In this document: positions 1 through 8,598 of the stretch, piece after piece
Layout of the letters: each line of letters begins with the position of its first letter
Position numbering within the stretch: position 1 is the stretch's first letter
Assembly (NCBI RefSeq): GCF_014645815.1
Contig: NZ_BMML01000037.1
Coordinates: 18,114-82,113 of the forward strand
DNA: 64,000 nucleotides
Direction of reading: 5' to 3'
Source: Streptomyces fuscichromogenes
GTDB taxonomy: Bacteria; Actinomycetota; Actinomycetes; Streptomycetales; Streptomycetaceae
Position numbers and translations under genes: made by a program
The notes under the pieces: model-generated
The model's input: the letters and a program-made list of their open reading frames with translations, nothing else
Told to the model about the DNA's origin: nothing
The model's database searches: none

Positions 1-2641
1 CGCGCGGATGGGCGGCCAGAACCGCCTCGACCTCGGCCGGCTCGACCCGGAACCCGCGGAGCTTCACCTGGTCGTCGGCGCGTCCCATGAAGAGCAGCTC
101 GCCGTCCGCCGTCCAGCGGGCCAGGTCCCCGGTCCGGTACATCCGCTCGCCCGGGTCACCGAACGGGCATGCCACGAAGCGTTCCGCCGTCAGCGCCGTA
201 CGACCGTGGTAGCCGCGGGCCAGACCTGCCCCGGCCACGTAGAGTTCCCCGGCCACCCCGGGCGGGACCGGGTGCAGGCACCCGTCGAGGAGGTACACAC
301 GGGTGTTGTCCATCGGCCGGCCGATCGGCAGCACCTCCGGCACCGCGCCGGCCTCCGCGGCCGCGTACTGCGTGGCGGACAGGGTGATCTCCGTGGGCCC
401 GTACAGGTTCCGCACCACCACACCCGGGCACGCCTCCAGGACCGCCGTCACGGCGGCCGCCGGCACCACGTCACCGCCGGTCAGCACCTCACGCAGACCG
501 GCGAAACACGCCGGGTCCTCCTCGGCCAGCACCCGTAGCAGTCCGGCGGTCACGAACACATGGGTCAGCCCTCGTGCGGCGACCAGCGATCTGATCGTCT
601 CGCCGTCCAGCTCGGCCGACGGAGCCAGGACCACTGTCCCGCCACGCGCCAGCGTCACCCACAGCTCCAGCACCGAGGCGTCGAACGCGTACGGCGCGTA
701 CCCCAGGACCCGGGCCGACTCGTCCCAGCACCGGTCGGACGCCAACTCGACGAGGTCCCGCTGGGTGACCACCACGCCCTTCGGTCGCCCCGTCGACCCC
801 GACGTGTACATCACATACGCGGCCGTGTCAGGCCACACCGGCCCCGGTGCGGCCCAGGTGTCCCCGGCCGTCGGCTTCGCGGCCACGGCGGGATCGTCCA
901 CGCACACCACCGGCACACCCGGCTCCCGCGGCAGTGCCGGCGCCAGGGCGGAGTCCGTCACCACACACACCGGTCCGGCGTCCGCCAGCATGAACGCGAT
1001 CCGCTCGGCCGGGTAGGAGGGGTCCACCGGCAGATACGCGGCCCCCGCCTTCCACACCGCCAGCAGTGCCACCACGAGGTCGACGGACCGGCCCAGCATC
1101 ACCGCGACCACCGACTCGGGCCCGACCCCACGGGAGGCCAGCACCCGCGCCGCACGCGACGCACGCTCGTCCAGCTCCGCGAACGTCACCTCCTCGTCAG
1201 CGCACGCCACCGCCACCGCACCCGGCGCCGCTGCCACCCGCTCCGCGAACAGCACCGGCCACGACGCGTCCGCGACCACCGCACCCGTGTCGTTCCAGTC
1301 CGTCACCACCTGCCGCCGCTCCGCGTCCGACAGCAGGTGCGCACGCCCGGCTCGTTCGCCCGGAGCGGCTCGGGACATCCAGGCCAGGACTCTCCGGAAG
1401 CGGTACGCCAGGTCCGCGGCGTCGTCGGTGCCGTAGGTCTCCGGGTTCACGTCCACGGCGATCTGGAGCCCCGCACCGGCTCCTCGGTCGTAGAGGGAGA
1501 TGTCGACGTCGTCGACGGGCCCGTTCGAAAGGTTGTGGGCCGTCGCCGTGCAGTCCCCGAACCGCACCGCGTAGTCGAAGGACATGACGTTGATCGTGGT
1601 GCCGAAGAGGGGTCCCGATCCGACCCGGTTGAGGTCTCTGAGCAGGTCCGCCTGCGGGTAGCGCTGGTGGCCGAGGGCGGTGCGGATGTTCCGGGACGTG
1701 GTGCGTGCCAGGTCCGCCAGGGTGGCGTGGGGGTCGAAGCGTGCGCGCAAGGGGACGACGTTGCTGGTCATGCCCGAGATCGCGCGTGTTCCCTTGCCCG
1801 TGCGTCCCAGCACGGGGATGCCGAGGGTGATGTCGTCGGCCCCGGTGCGGCGGTGCAGAAGGGTGGCCCCCGCCGCGATGGCGAGACCGGCCACGCTGGT
1901 TCTGAGTCCTCGGGCGGCCGATCGGATCTGCGCTGCCCGGTCGCCGTCGATCTGTACCAGGTGCCGGTGCGGAAGGAACCGTGCCCGGCGGACGGGAGAG
2001 CCGCTCACCGTCACCGTACCGGGGTGTTCCGCAAGCGCCTGGCGCCAGAATTCGCGGTCCTGGTGGAACTCCGCCGACCGCCGGTAGGCGAGGTCGGCTT
2101 GCAGCAGCAGGGCGGACGACTGCGGTGCTCCTGCCGACGGGTCCTCTCCGGCCAGCAGCGCGGCATAGATCTCCGCCAGCCTGGCGACCAGGACGGAGCC
2201 GGCGAACCCGTCGGCCACGAGGTGATGGGAGCTCTGGTACCAGAAGTGCCGTCGCTCTGCCGTCCGGATGACCGCGTTGGTGACAAGCGGCCCGCGCGCG
2301 AGATCGAACGGCCGGCTGATGTCCGTCCGCATCCAGGTGAGGGCGGCTGCCGTCGGGCTGTCGGCCGAGCTGAAGTCCAGTACGTGCACCGGCAGCAGGT
2401 GTGCGGGCACGGAGTACTGCCGGACCTCGGTTCCGGCGCCCCGGAAACAGGCCTGGAACGCGTCGGCTTCGCCCAGCATCCGGCGAAGCGCGGCCACGAA
2501 GAGATCCGTGTTCAGATCTCCTTGGATATCCAGGTACTCACCGATGTTGTAGATCGCGTCGGTCGGCCCGAGTTGCTGTGCGTTCCAGATGGCGCTTTGT
2601 GCCGCCGTCAGCTCCCGGCCGTCAATCGAAGCATGGAACAT
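1..2641 (-). CDS. Nonribosomal peptide synthetase, C-A part (C-terminus beyond window)
   Basis: The protein starts at an ATG with a good GAGGAG ribosome site, 19 bp after the mbtH-like gene, and runs off the left edge after about 880 residues. Residues ~8-430 are a condensation domain with an intact HHLVADG active motif near residue 138; its opening (LTAAQSAIWNAQQL) resembles EntF-type domains. An adenylation domain follows: YTSGSTGRPKG near 607, YAFDAS near 650, LYGPTE near 746, YRTGD near 833 and KLRGFRVEP near 860. Aligned by hand to GrsA, the pocket reads D-A-L-V-L-G-L-L-S (positions 235-331). This is closest to Hpg-type codes (D-A/I-x-H-L-G-L-L-C) but has Val instead of His at 278, so the substrate is uncertain. 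The carrier protein and later domains lie outside. The protein should condense and activate an amino acid for the cluster's peptide, with help from the adjacent MbtH. Confidence 0.93.
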   Translation of the reverse strand, partial: MFHASIDGRELTAAQSAIWNAQQLGPTDAIYNIGEYLDIQGDLNTDLFVAALRRMLGEADAFQACFRGAGTEVRQYSVPAHLLPVHVLDFSSADSPTAAALTWMRTDISRPFDLARGPLVTNAVIRTAERRHFWYQSSHHLVADGFAGSVLVARLAEIYAALLAGEDPSAGAPQSSALLLQADLAYRRSAEFHQDREFWRQALAEHPGTVTVSGSPVRRARFLPHRHLVQIDGDRAAQIRSAARGLRTSVAGLAIAAGATLLHRRTGADDITLGIPVLGRTGKGTRAISGMTSNVVPLRARFDPHATLADLARTTSRNIRTALGHQRYPQADLLRDLNRVGSGPLFGTTINVMSFDYAVRFGDCTATAHNLSNGPVDDVDISLYDRGAGAGLQIAVDVNPETYGTDDAADLAYRFRRVLAWMSRAAPGERAGRAHLLSDAERRQVVTDWNDTGAVVADASWPVLFAERVAAAPGAVAVACADEEVTFAELDERASRAARVLASRGVGPESVVAVMLGRSVDLVVALLAVWKAGAAYLPVDPSYPAERIAFMLADAGPVCVVTDSALAPALPREPGVPVVCVDDPAVAAKPTAGDTWAAPGPVWPDTAAYVMYTSGSTGRPKGVVVTQRDLVELASDRCWDESARVLGYAPYAFDASVLELWVTLARGGTVVLAPSAELDGETIRSLVAARGLTHVFVTAGLLRVLAEEDPACFAGLREVLTGGDVVPAAAVTAVLEACPGVVVRNLYGPTEITLSATQYAAAEAGAVPEVLPIGRPMDNTRVYLLDGCLHPVPPGVAGELYVAGAGLARGYHGRTALTAERFVACPFGDPGERMYRTGDLARWTADGELLFMGRADDQVKLRGFRVEPAEVEAVLAAHPR

Positions 2642-2660
2642 ACCCGGGCTCCTCAGCGTG

Positions 2661-2879
2661 TCAGGACTGGCTCTTCTCCATGGCTTCGATCAGGCTCTTG
2701 GGCCGCAGGTCGCGCCAGTTCGCCTCGATGTAGTCAAGGCATTCCTGGCGGCTCTTCTCCCCGAAGACGACCTGCCATCCCGCCGGTACGTCGACGAAAG
2801 TGGGCCACAGGGAATGCTGGCCCTCGTCGTTGACGAGCACGAGATAGTCGGCGTCGGGGTCCTCGAACGGGTTCGTCAT
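2661..2879 (-). CDS. mbtH: MbtH-like protein
   Basis: This 72-residue protein has the full MbtH signature: an N-terminal NPFEDPD, then NDEGQHSLWPTFVDVPAGW and a C-terminal ANWRDLRPKSL. MbtH proteins bind NRPS adenylation domains and are needed for their folding or activity. The gene sits directly before the NRPS and behind a good AAAGGAAA ribosome site, so it almost certainly serves that adenylation domain and perhaps other NRPSs of the cluster beyond the window. The length is typical and no key residue is missing. Confidence 0.97.
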   Translation of the reverse strand: MTNPFEDPDADYLVLVNDEGQHSLWPTFVDVPAGWQVVFGEKSRQECLDYIEANWRDLRPKSLIEAMEKSQS

Positions 2880-2936
2880 TTCCGTTTCCTTTCCGATAAC
2901 TGGCGGTACGGGCGGTCGCTTGGGGCTTTCGCCGGG

Positions 2937-3770
2937 TCAGTCGTCGTTCTTGTGCAGGAACTCGATGATGGCCGCGTTGACTTCTTCGGGGCGTTCGAGG
3001 TAACCGAGGTGGCCGCAGGACGCTATCTCGACGAAGTCGCAGTCCGGAATCGCCTCGGCGACTTCGGCGCCCAGCAGAGGTGGCGTGACGAGGTCGTCGG
3101 AGAACGCGATGACCCGGCAGGGGACCGTGACGTTCCGCAGTGCCGGGCGCCGGTCGGCGCCGGCCAGCCCGGCCCAGGTCTGTCCGGAGGCCACGCCCCC
3201 GCTGCTGTCAGGGAGTTGGAAGACGTCCAGCCAGAGCGAGACCGCGTTCTCGTCGTCGAGGGTCGCGGGGGAGAGCATCTGGAAGACCGACATGGCCGCG
3301 GCGTACTCCGGCGGGAGCTGGACACCGGATTCCGCGAGCGCGCGATGGGCGGCCTCGTGCGCGCTGCGGGCCGCGTCGGAGCGCGCCTTGGTCGACATCA
3401 GTACGGCGCAGCGCACCAGGTGCGGCGCTTGGATCAGGAGTTCCTGTGCGATGAGGGCGCCGAGGGAGACCCCGACGACACGGCAGGGTGCGAGCGCCAG
3501 CCCCTCGATCAGGCCTCTGGTGTCGCGGACCATGTCGGCGAGTGAGTACCGGCCCGGCGGGCGGTCGGACGGCGGTATTCCGCGGTTGTCGAAGGTGATG
3601 GCCTGGTAGCCCGCGCTCACGACGGCGGGGGTCTGGTGGACGGTCCACACCCGCCCGGCGGCGCCCGTGCCCATGACGAAGAGAACCGGCTCACCCGATC
3701 CGTGCCGCTCGTAGGCGAGCCGGATGCCGTGGGGCAGCAGCCGGCGTACGGGTTCACCGCTCAGCGCCAT
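2937..3770 (-). CDS. Alpha/beta hydrolase of the peptide cluster
   Basis: This alpha/beta-hydrolase fold protein has about 277 residues from the chosen ATG (MALSGEPV). The catalytic serine is in the GVSLGA nucleophile elbow, a likely acid in FSDDLVTPP and the histidine in SCGHLGY, so the triad looks intact. The oxyanion region reads VLFVMGTGAAGRVW. It is the first gene of an operon with mbtH and the NRPS; the gap to mbtH is 57 bp. Glycopeptide clusters contain a hydrolase (Bhp) that frees beta-hydroxytyrosine from a carrier protein, and other clusters use such enzymes as type II thioesterases. Which role applies here cannot be read from sequence. An in-frame upstream start at 3851 exists, but the extra 27 residues look non-conserved. 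Confidence 0.85.
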   Translation of the reverse strand: MALSGEPVRRLLPHGIRLAYERHGSGEPVLFVMGTGAAGRVWTVHQTPAVVSAGYQAITFDNRGIPPSDRPPGRYSLADMVRDTRGLIEGLALAPCRVVGVSLGALIAQELLIQAPHLVRCAVLMSTKARSDAARSAHEAAHRALAESGVQLPPEYAAAMSVFQMLSPATLDDENAVSLWLDVFQLPDSSGGVASGQTWAGLAGADRRPALRNVTVPCRVIAFSDDLVTPPLLGAEVAEAIPDCDFVEIASCGHLGYLERPEEVNAAIIEFLHKNDD

Positions 3771-4048
3771 TTCCGCTGCCCGTGATCTGATGTGCCGCCG
3801 TTTCCGACGCGTCCTGTCGTGAACTCGGCCGTCCGGTCCGGCCGGCAGCAATTGTCGTTGTGACGGGTCGCCATGACGTGGACCACGAGCCGGTCTTCCT
3901 CCCCCTGGGTGAGCATTCGATTCGCCGGCCCTCGGTTCCCGGTGTGCACCGTCGAGGGATCTGTCAGCAGGACCATGCGCCCCGACGAATACTGTCTCGC
4001 CCTCCAGGCCGGCGCAATACGGTGTCGCTGATCATCCGTCGCGACGGT

Positions 4049-4077
4049 GTTCAACTGCGGCAGGGAATCGGTTGAAC
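4049..4077. promoter_or_regulatory. StrR-type activator box 1
   Basis: A 29-bp inverted repeat: GTTCAACTG, 11 bp, CGGTTGAAC. It matches the known StrR/Bbr-type operator layout GTTCGACTG-N11-CAGTCGAAC in length and spacing, with A for G at the fifth base. It lies in the 512-bp gene-free gap between the hydrolase-mbtH-NRPS operon and the divergent oxygenase gene, so it could activate either or both. Confidence 0.8.
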
Positions 4078-4191
4078 GGGGAGGCTCCCCCTATCAGTCG
4101 CGCGGCTGAGATCGCAACTGTACGCGGACGCACGGCCGTTGCCGAGAGGTCGCAGTGTGCCGTCTCCGGATCCCGGGAACTGACTTCGGTG

Positions 4192-4217
4192 TCCCGAGTC
4201 CCTAAGGTGTCTCGGGA
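4192..4217. promoter_or_regulatory. Inverted repeat upstream of oxygenase gene
   Basis: TCCCGAG and CTCGGGA are separated by 12 bp, ending 65 bp before the oxygenase start. This could be an operator or a leader hairpin. There is no further evidence, and nothing else recognisable was seen in 3771-4282 apart from the StrR-type box. Confidence 0.35.
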
Positions 4218-4282
4218 GTGTGTGCGTTACCGGTGAGGAATCCCCGACATTGGCGTGGAAATTCCGGTGGAGGAGAGGGCGG

Positions 4283-5008
4283 ATGATCCGTAGGTACGTC
4301 AGAAAAGTCGTCCACTGGGCGGAGAGGAAGAACCGTCAGCACTCTCTCGTGCCCACGACCCCCTTCATCACCGGCGAGAAGTTCCCGTGGGCCCGCGATA
4401 TCGAGGCGCGCTGGCCGGAGATACGGGCGGAACTGGACACGGTGTTGTCCTACCGGGACGACCTGCCGAACTTCCAGGACATCTCCACGGTGCAGCGGGC
4501 GCTGTCCCAGGACGACCAGTGGAAGACGTTCATCTTCCACGGGTACGGCTTCACGTCCGCGGACAATCTGCGAAGGTGTCCGAAGACCGCCGAGGCACTC
4601 GCCGGTATACCGGGTCTGACCACCGCCTTCTTCTCGGTGTTCGGCCCGGGGAAGCGGCTGCCGGAGCATCGCGGCCCCTACAACGGCGTCCTGCGGTACC
4701 ACCTCGCGCTGAAGATTCCCGAGCCCGCCGATTCCTGCGGCATCGAGGTCGGCGGTGAGACGCGGCACTGGCGGGAGGGCGGGGGGATGTTCTTCGACGA
4801 CACCTACCCGCACTCGGCGTGGAACGAGACCGAGGAGGACCGGGTCGTGCTCTTCCTGGACGTGGTCCGGCCGGTTCGCTTCCCCTTCAACTTCCTCAAC
4901 AGGCTCGTCATCTGGACGATCTCCCAGTCCCCCTTCATCAAGGGTGCCCGGCAGAACCAGGAGGCCTGGGAGGAGCGGTTCGAGCAGCTGCGTGCCGGGC
5001 AGGCGTAG
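4283..5008 (+). CDS. Aspartyl/asparaginyl beta-hydroxylase-like Fe(II)/2OG oxygenase
   Basis: The protein has 241 residues from an ATG preceded by GGTGGAGGAGAGGG. The core matches the aspartyl/asparaginyl hydroxylase (LpxO-like) family: EHRGPYNGVLRYHLAL gives the first metal histidine (~129) and the RYH block (~138-140), and DTYPHSAWNET gives the second histidine (~177). The family typically uses two histidines, iron and 2-oxoglutarate. The C-terminus (FNFLNRLVIWTIS) is hydrophobic. In this cluster it could hydroxylate the beta-carbon of an amino acid, either free, carrier-bound or in the finished peptide; the substrate is not visible. It is a single-gene unit behind the shared intergenic region with StrR-type box 1 and is convergent with the aminotransferase gene. 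Confidence 0.85.
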   Translation: MIRRYVRKVVHWAERKNRQHSLVPTTPFITGEKFPWARDIEARWPEIRAELDTVLSYRDDLPNFQDISTVQRALSQDDQWKTFIFHGYGFTSADNLRRCPKTAEALAGIPGLTTAFFSVFGPGKRLPEHRGPYNGVLRYHLALKIPEPADSCGIEVGGETRHWREGGGMFFDDTYPHSAWNETEEDRVVLFLDVVRPVRFPFNFLNRLVIWTISQSPFIKGARQNQEAWEERFEQLRAGQA

Positions 5009-5014
5009 CGCGGG

Positions 5015-5035
5015 CCCGCCCGGTCCGCCGGCGGG
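5015..5035. terminator. Possible bidirectional terminator hairpin
   Basis: CCCGCC and GGCGGG flank a 9-bp loop in the 32-bp gap between two convergent genes. The stem is short and has no T-run, so support is weak. Confidence 0.3.
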
Positions 5036-5040
5036 GTCCG

Positions 5041-6363
5041 TCAGCGCCGGATCTCGTGCTCGATGTAGTCGCCCAGCCGCTGGATGCCGTCGCTGATGTC
5101 GGTCGGGGTCAGGTAGCTCGTCGACAGCCGGAGGCTGAAGTCGCCGCCGCCCTCGGGATAGAAGTAGGACATCGGTGTCCAGATGACGCCGAACTCCTGC
5201 GCGGACCGGGCGAGCGCCTCGTTGTCCGCGCGGAACGGGACCCGCACGGTCAGGAAGAAGCCGCCGCTCGGGGCGTTCCACCGCACGCCCAGGGCTTCGC
5301 GGACGTCGGGCGGGAAGCGCCGTTCGAGGTGGCGGAGGGTGGACTGCATGGCCTCCTGGTAGAAGGCCGACGTCCGGTCGTTGAGCACGGCGGCCTGTCC
5401 GCCGCCGGCGAGCAGCATGCCGGCCACGGCCGCCTGGCTCAGCGGCGAGGTGTTGACCGTCACCATGCTCTTGATCTTGGCCAGTTCGTCCGCCAGCAGT
5501 CCGGTCCGCCCCGTGGCGTCCGTCACCGGCTGGTCCGCGACGGCGAAGCCGAGACGGGCGCCGGGGAACAGCGACTTCGAGAAGGAGCCCAGGTGCACCA
5601 CGCGGCGGCTGCGGTCGAGGGCCTTCAGCGTCGGCAGCCGCGGTCCGCGGCTCACCAGCCGGTAGGGGCTGTCCTCCAGCACGAGGATGTCGTACCGGTC
5701 GGCCAGGTCCAGCAGTTCGTGGCGGGTGTGCAGCGGCATCGTGGTGCCGGACGGATTGGAGTGGTCGGGCACCACGTAGAAGGCGCGCGGCCGGCGGCCC
5801 CGTGCGCACTGGGTCCGGATCACCTGCTCCAGATCGGTGCAGCGGAAGCCGTCCTCCTGTTCTTCGACCGGGACCAGTTCGACGTCGAGCAGGCGGGCGA
5901 CGCCGGTGATCCCGACGTAGCAGGGGCTGGCCACCAGGAGTACGTCGTCGCGGTCGGCGATGAGCGCCCGGACGGCCAGGAGCATCGCCTCCTGACAGCC
6001 CACGGTCACCACGACGGCTTCCGGGGCGATGTCGATGCATTCGTCCCGCCGCAGCGACTCGGCGATGAGTTCACGGATCCGCCCGGCGGTCGGGCCGTAC
6101 TGGAACATCGCGTCGCGGATCTGCTCCGGGGAATTCCCGGTGTCCGCGAGATGATCCAGGTAACGCTGAATGTGCTGGAATATCTGACCGGTGTCGAAGA
6201 ATCCGTCGTACGGGCGGCCCGGAGCAAATGAGATGGCCTGCGGATAGCGCAGGGTGATCTCGTTGAGGAAATTCATCGTGTCCAGCGTGGGATCCGAGAC
6301 ACTGCCGTGCAGATCGGCCCTGTGGAGTACGGTCCCGGGGAGGTTCTCAGTGGTCAACGTCAT
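5041..6363 (-). CDS. hpgT: PLP aminotransferase, HpgT-like
   Basis: This is a fold-type I aminotransferase of about 440 residues from MTLTTENLPG. Visible parts are the MFQYGPTAGRIRELIAE substrate region, PDHSNPSGTTM, and the PLP lysine in GSFSKSLFPGARLGF (~263). HpgT/PgaT enzymes of glycopeptide clusters transaminate 4-hydroxyphenylglyoxylate and 3,5-dihydroxyphenylglyoxylate to Hpg and Dpg. Finding it with hmaS and dpgABC makes that role the best inference. The longer start at 6435 would lie inside StrR-type box 2, which argues for the start chosen. No other amino-acid-forming aminotransferase gene occurs in the cluster part of the window. Confidence 0.88.
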   Translation of the reverse strand: MTLTTENLPGTVLHRADLHGSVSDPTLDTMNFLNEITLRYPQAISFAPGRPYDGFFDTGQIFQHIQRYLDHLADTGNSPEQIRDAMFQYGPTAGRIRELIAESLRRDECIDIAPEAVVVTVGCQEAMLLAVRALIADRDDVLLVASPCYVGITGVARLLDVELVPVEEQEDGFRCTDLEQVIRTQCARGRRPRAFYVVPDHSNPSGTTMPLHTRHELLDLADRYDILVLEDSPYRLVSRGPRLPTLKALDRSRRVVHLGSFSKSLFPGARLGFAVADQPVTDATGRTGLLADELAKIKSMVTVNTSPLSQAAVAGMLLAGGGQAAVLNDRTSAFYQEAMQSTLRHLERRFPPDVREALGVRWNAPSGGFFLTVRVPFRADNEALARSAQEFGVIWTPMSYFYPEGGGDFSLRLSTSYLTPTDISDGIQRLGDYIEHEIRR

Positions 6364-6429
6364 GCTCCTGCACCAGGTGGCGGTGGCCGCGCACACCGTG
6401 CCGACACCGCTGCTCGCCTGCCGGAATCC

Positions 6430-6458
6430 GTTCAACTGCGGCCTTGCGGCGGTTGAAC
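6430..6458. promoter_or_regulatory. StrR-type activator box 2
   Basis: A 29-bp inverted repeat: GTTCAACTG, 11 bp, CGGTTGAAC, with both arms identical to box 1. It lies between the divergent aminotransferase and ABC exporter genes, 66 bp upstream of the aminotransferase start, and probably activates one or both. Confidence 0.8.
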
Positions 6459-6693
6459 GGCAATTCCGGGGTGCGCTGCTTCCGGGATGCTAACAGTGCG
6501 TCTCCGGGGCTCACCAGTGACCACGCCCGCGCAATCGGCGGCGGCCGGGCGCGTGTTGTCAGCCGAACCCGCAACGGAGATACTCGGCAGGCAGATCGCC
6601 GACGACGGGGCGGCTGTATTTCGCCCTCCGGTCCGCCTGCGGCCGAGCTTTCGCGGGACGCGGGACATGATGACGAAGGAGGTCCGCGCCCCC

Positions 6694-8586
6694 ATGGCTG
6701 GAGGCACGGGGCCGGCTCGGCTGCGCCTCGGTGACTCGGTCACCCGCCAGCAGGTCAGGCCCGGCACGCTCAGACGGATCATCCCTTACGCGAAGCCCTA
6801 TCGGTGGCGGCTGGGGCTGCTGATGCTGGTGACGGCGTCCGACGCGGTCATCACAGTCACGAACCCGCTGATCCTCAGGTCGATCATCGACGACGGTGTC
6901 GTGCCGCGCCGGCTCTCGGTCGTCGTCGCGCTGTCGCTGACGATCGCCGCGCTGGCGCTGCTCGACGCGCTGGTCCTCTACGTCCAGATCCGGTGCTCGG
7001 CCCGGATCAGCCAGGACCTCATCTACGACCTGCGCACCCAGGTGTTCCGGCATGTGCAGCGCCAGCCGCTGGCGTTCTTCACCCGGGCGCAGACCGGGTC
7101 CCTCGTCAGCAGACTCAACACGGACGTCGTCGGCGCGCAGTTCGCGGTGACGTCTCTGCTGTCGCAGGCGGTGTCCACGATTCTCACGCTGGTTCTGGTG
7201 TTCGCCGCGATGTTCTACCTGTCCTGGCAGATGACGGTGGCCGCGCTGGTGGTGGTTCCGCTGTTCCTGCTGCCGGGCAGGATGATCGGGAAGCGGCTGC
7301 AGCGGCTGGCCCGCGAGCAGATGCAGCTGGACGCCGACATCGCCTCCCTGATGAACGAGCGGTTCAACGTCGCCGGTGCGCTGCTCGTGAAGCTGTACGG
7401 GCGGCCGGACGACGAGTCCGGGCTCTTCGAGAGGCGGGCCGGCCGGGTCCGTGACATCGCCACGGTCAACGCGGTGTACGGACGCTCCTTCTTCCTTCTC
7501 ATGGGCCTGCTGACGTCGCTGATCACGGCGCTCATGTACGGGCTCGGGGGCAGTCTCGTCATCGACGGGAGGTTCCAGCTGGGCACCCTCGTCGCGCTGG
7601 TCACGCTGCTGTCCCGGCTGTTCGGCCCGATCAACCAGCTGTCGAACATGCAGGTGGACGTGTTGACGGCGCTGGTGAGCTTCGACCGGGTCTTCGAGGT
7701 GCTGGACCTGGAACCGCTCATCACGCAGCGTCCCGGCGCCCGCCCGGTCAGGTCCGCAGGGGACACCGGCGCGCCGGAGATCGAGTTCGACGGGGTGTCG
7801 TTCTGCTATCCGGCCGCGGGCGAGGTGTCCCTGGCGTCCCTGGAGTCGGTCGCGGCGGTGGTCCCCGAACGCACGGACCGCACCAAGGTCCTGGACGGGG
7901 TGAGTTTCCGCGCTCCGGCCGGCCGGCTGACGGCGCTGGTCGGCCGTTCCGGGTCGGGCAAGACGACGGTGACCCGGCTGGTGCCCAGGCTGTACGACCC
8001 GGACTCGGGGACCGTCCGCATCGGCGGCCACGACATCCGGGACGTGACCCTGGAGTCGCTGCGGGAGACGATCGGTGTGGTCAGCCAGGAGGCCCATCTG
8101 TTCCATGACACGATCAGGGCCAACCTGGCCTACGCCCGGCCCGGCGCGACCGAGCGGGAGATCGTCGAGGCGTGTCGTGCCGCGCAGGTCTGGGACGTGG
8201 TCTGCGCGCTGCCCGAGGGGCTCGACACCGTCGTGGGTGACCGCGGCTACCGGCTCTCGGGCGGGGAGAAGCAGCGGATCACCATGGCACGGCTGCTGCT
8301 GAAGTCCCCGTCGGTGGTGGTGCTGGACGAGGCGACCGCGCATCTGGACTCGGAGTCCGAGGCGGCGGTGCAGCGGGCTCTGACGACCGCGCTGGAGGGC
8401 AGGACGTCGCTCGTGATCGCGCACCGGCTCGCCACGGTCCGCGAGGCCAGCCAGATCCTGGTCATCGACGAGGGCCGGATCGCCGAGCGGGGGACGCATG
8501 AGGAACTGCTCGCGGCCAAGGGGCTGTACGCGGAGGTCTACCGTACGCAGTTCGCCCCGCAGAAGACGGCGACGGCGGAGCAGTGA
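6694..8586 (+). CDS. ABC exporter (fused membrane and ATPase domains)
   Basis: The protein has 630 residues from the ATG that follows AAGGAGGT at 10 bp. An N-terminal exporter-type membrane domain with about six helices (~25-320) precedes an ATPase domain with an intact Walker A (GRSGSGKTT, ~417), signature LSGGEKQRIT (~520), Walker B VVVLDEAT (~542) and H-loop IAHRL. Clusters for Hpg/Dpg peptides usually encode one such homodimeric exporter for the product, and that is the likely job here. Upstream in-frame starts (6487, 6667) exist but lack a comparable ribosome site, and the added sequence is not membrane-domain-like. Confidence 0.93.
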   Translation: MAGGTGPARLRLGDSVTRQQVRPGTLRRIIPYAKPYRWRLGLLMLVTASDAVITVTNPLILRSIIDDGVVPRRLSVVVALSLTIAALALLDALVLYVQIRCSARISQDLIYDLRTQVFRHVQRQPLAFFTRAQTGSLVSRLNTDVVGAQFAVTSLLSQAVSTILTLVLVFAAMFYLSWQMTVAALVVVPLFLLPGRMIGKRLQRLAREQMQLDADIASLMNERFNVAGALLVKLYGRPDDESGLFERRAGRVRDIATVNAVYGRSFFLLMGLLTSLITALMYGLGGSLVIDGRFQLGTLVALVTLLSRLFGPINQLSNMQVDVLTALVSFDRVFEVLDLEPLITQRPGARPVRSAGDTGAPEIEFDGVSFCYPAAGEVSLASLESVAAVVPERTDRTKVLDGVSFRAPAGRLTALVGRSGSGKTTVTRLVPRLYDPDSGTVRIGGHDIRDVTLESLRETIGVVSQEAHLFHDTIRANLAYARPGATEREIVEACRAAQVWDVVCALPEGLDTVVGDRGYRLSGGEKQRITMARLLLKSPSVVVLDEATAHLDSESEAAVQRALTTALEGRTSLVIAHRLATVREASQILVIDEGRIAERGTHEELLAAKGLYAEVYRTQFAPQKTATAEQ

Positions 8587-8598
8587 CCGGCGGGCGGG

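Noticed and set aside
560..2833. A 757-residue plus-strand frame at the left edge
   Set aside because: It is antisense to the NRPS, which shows C and A domain motifs on the minus strand.
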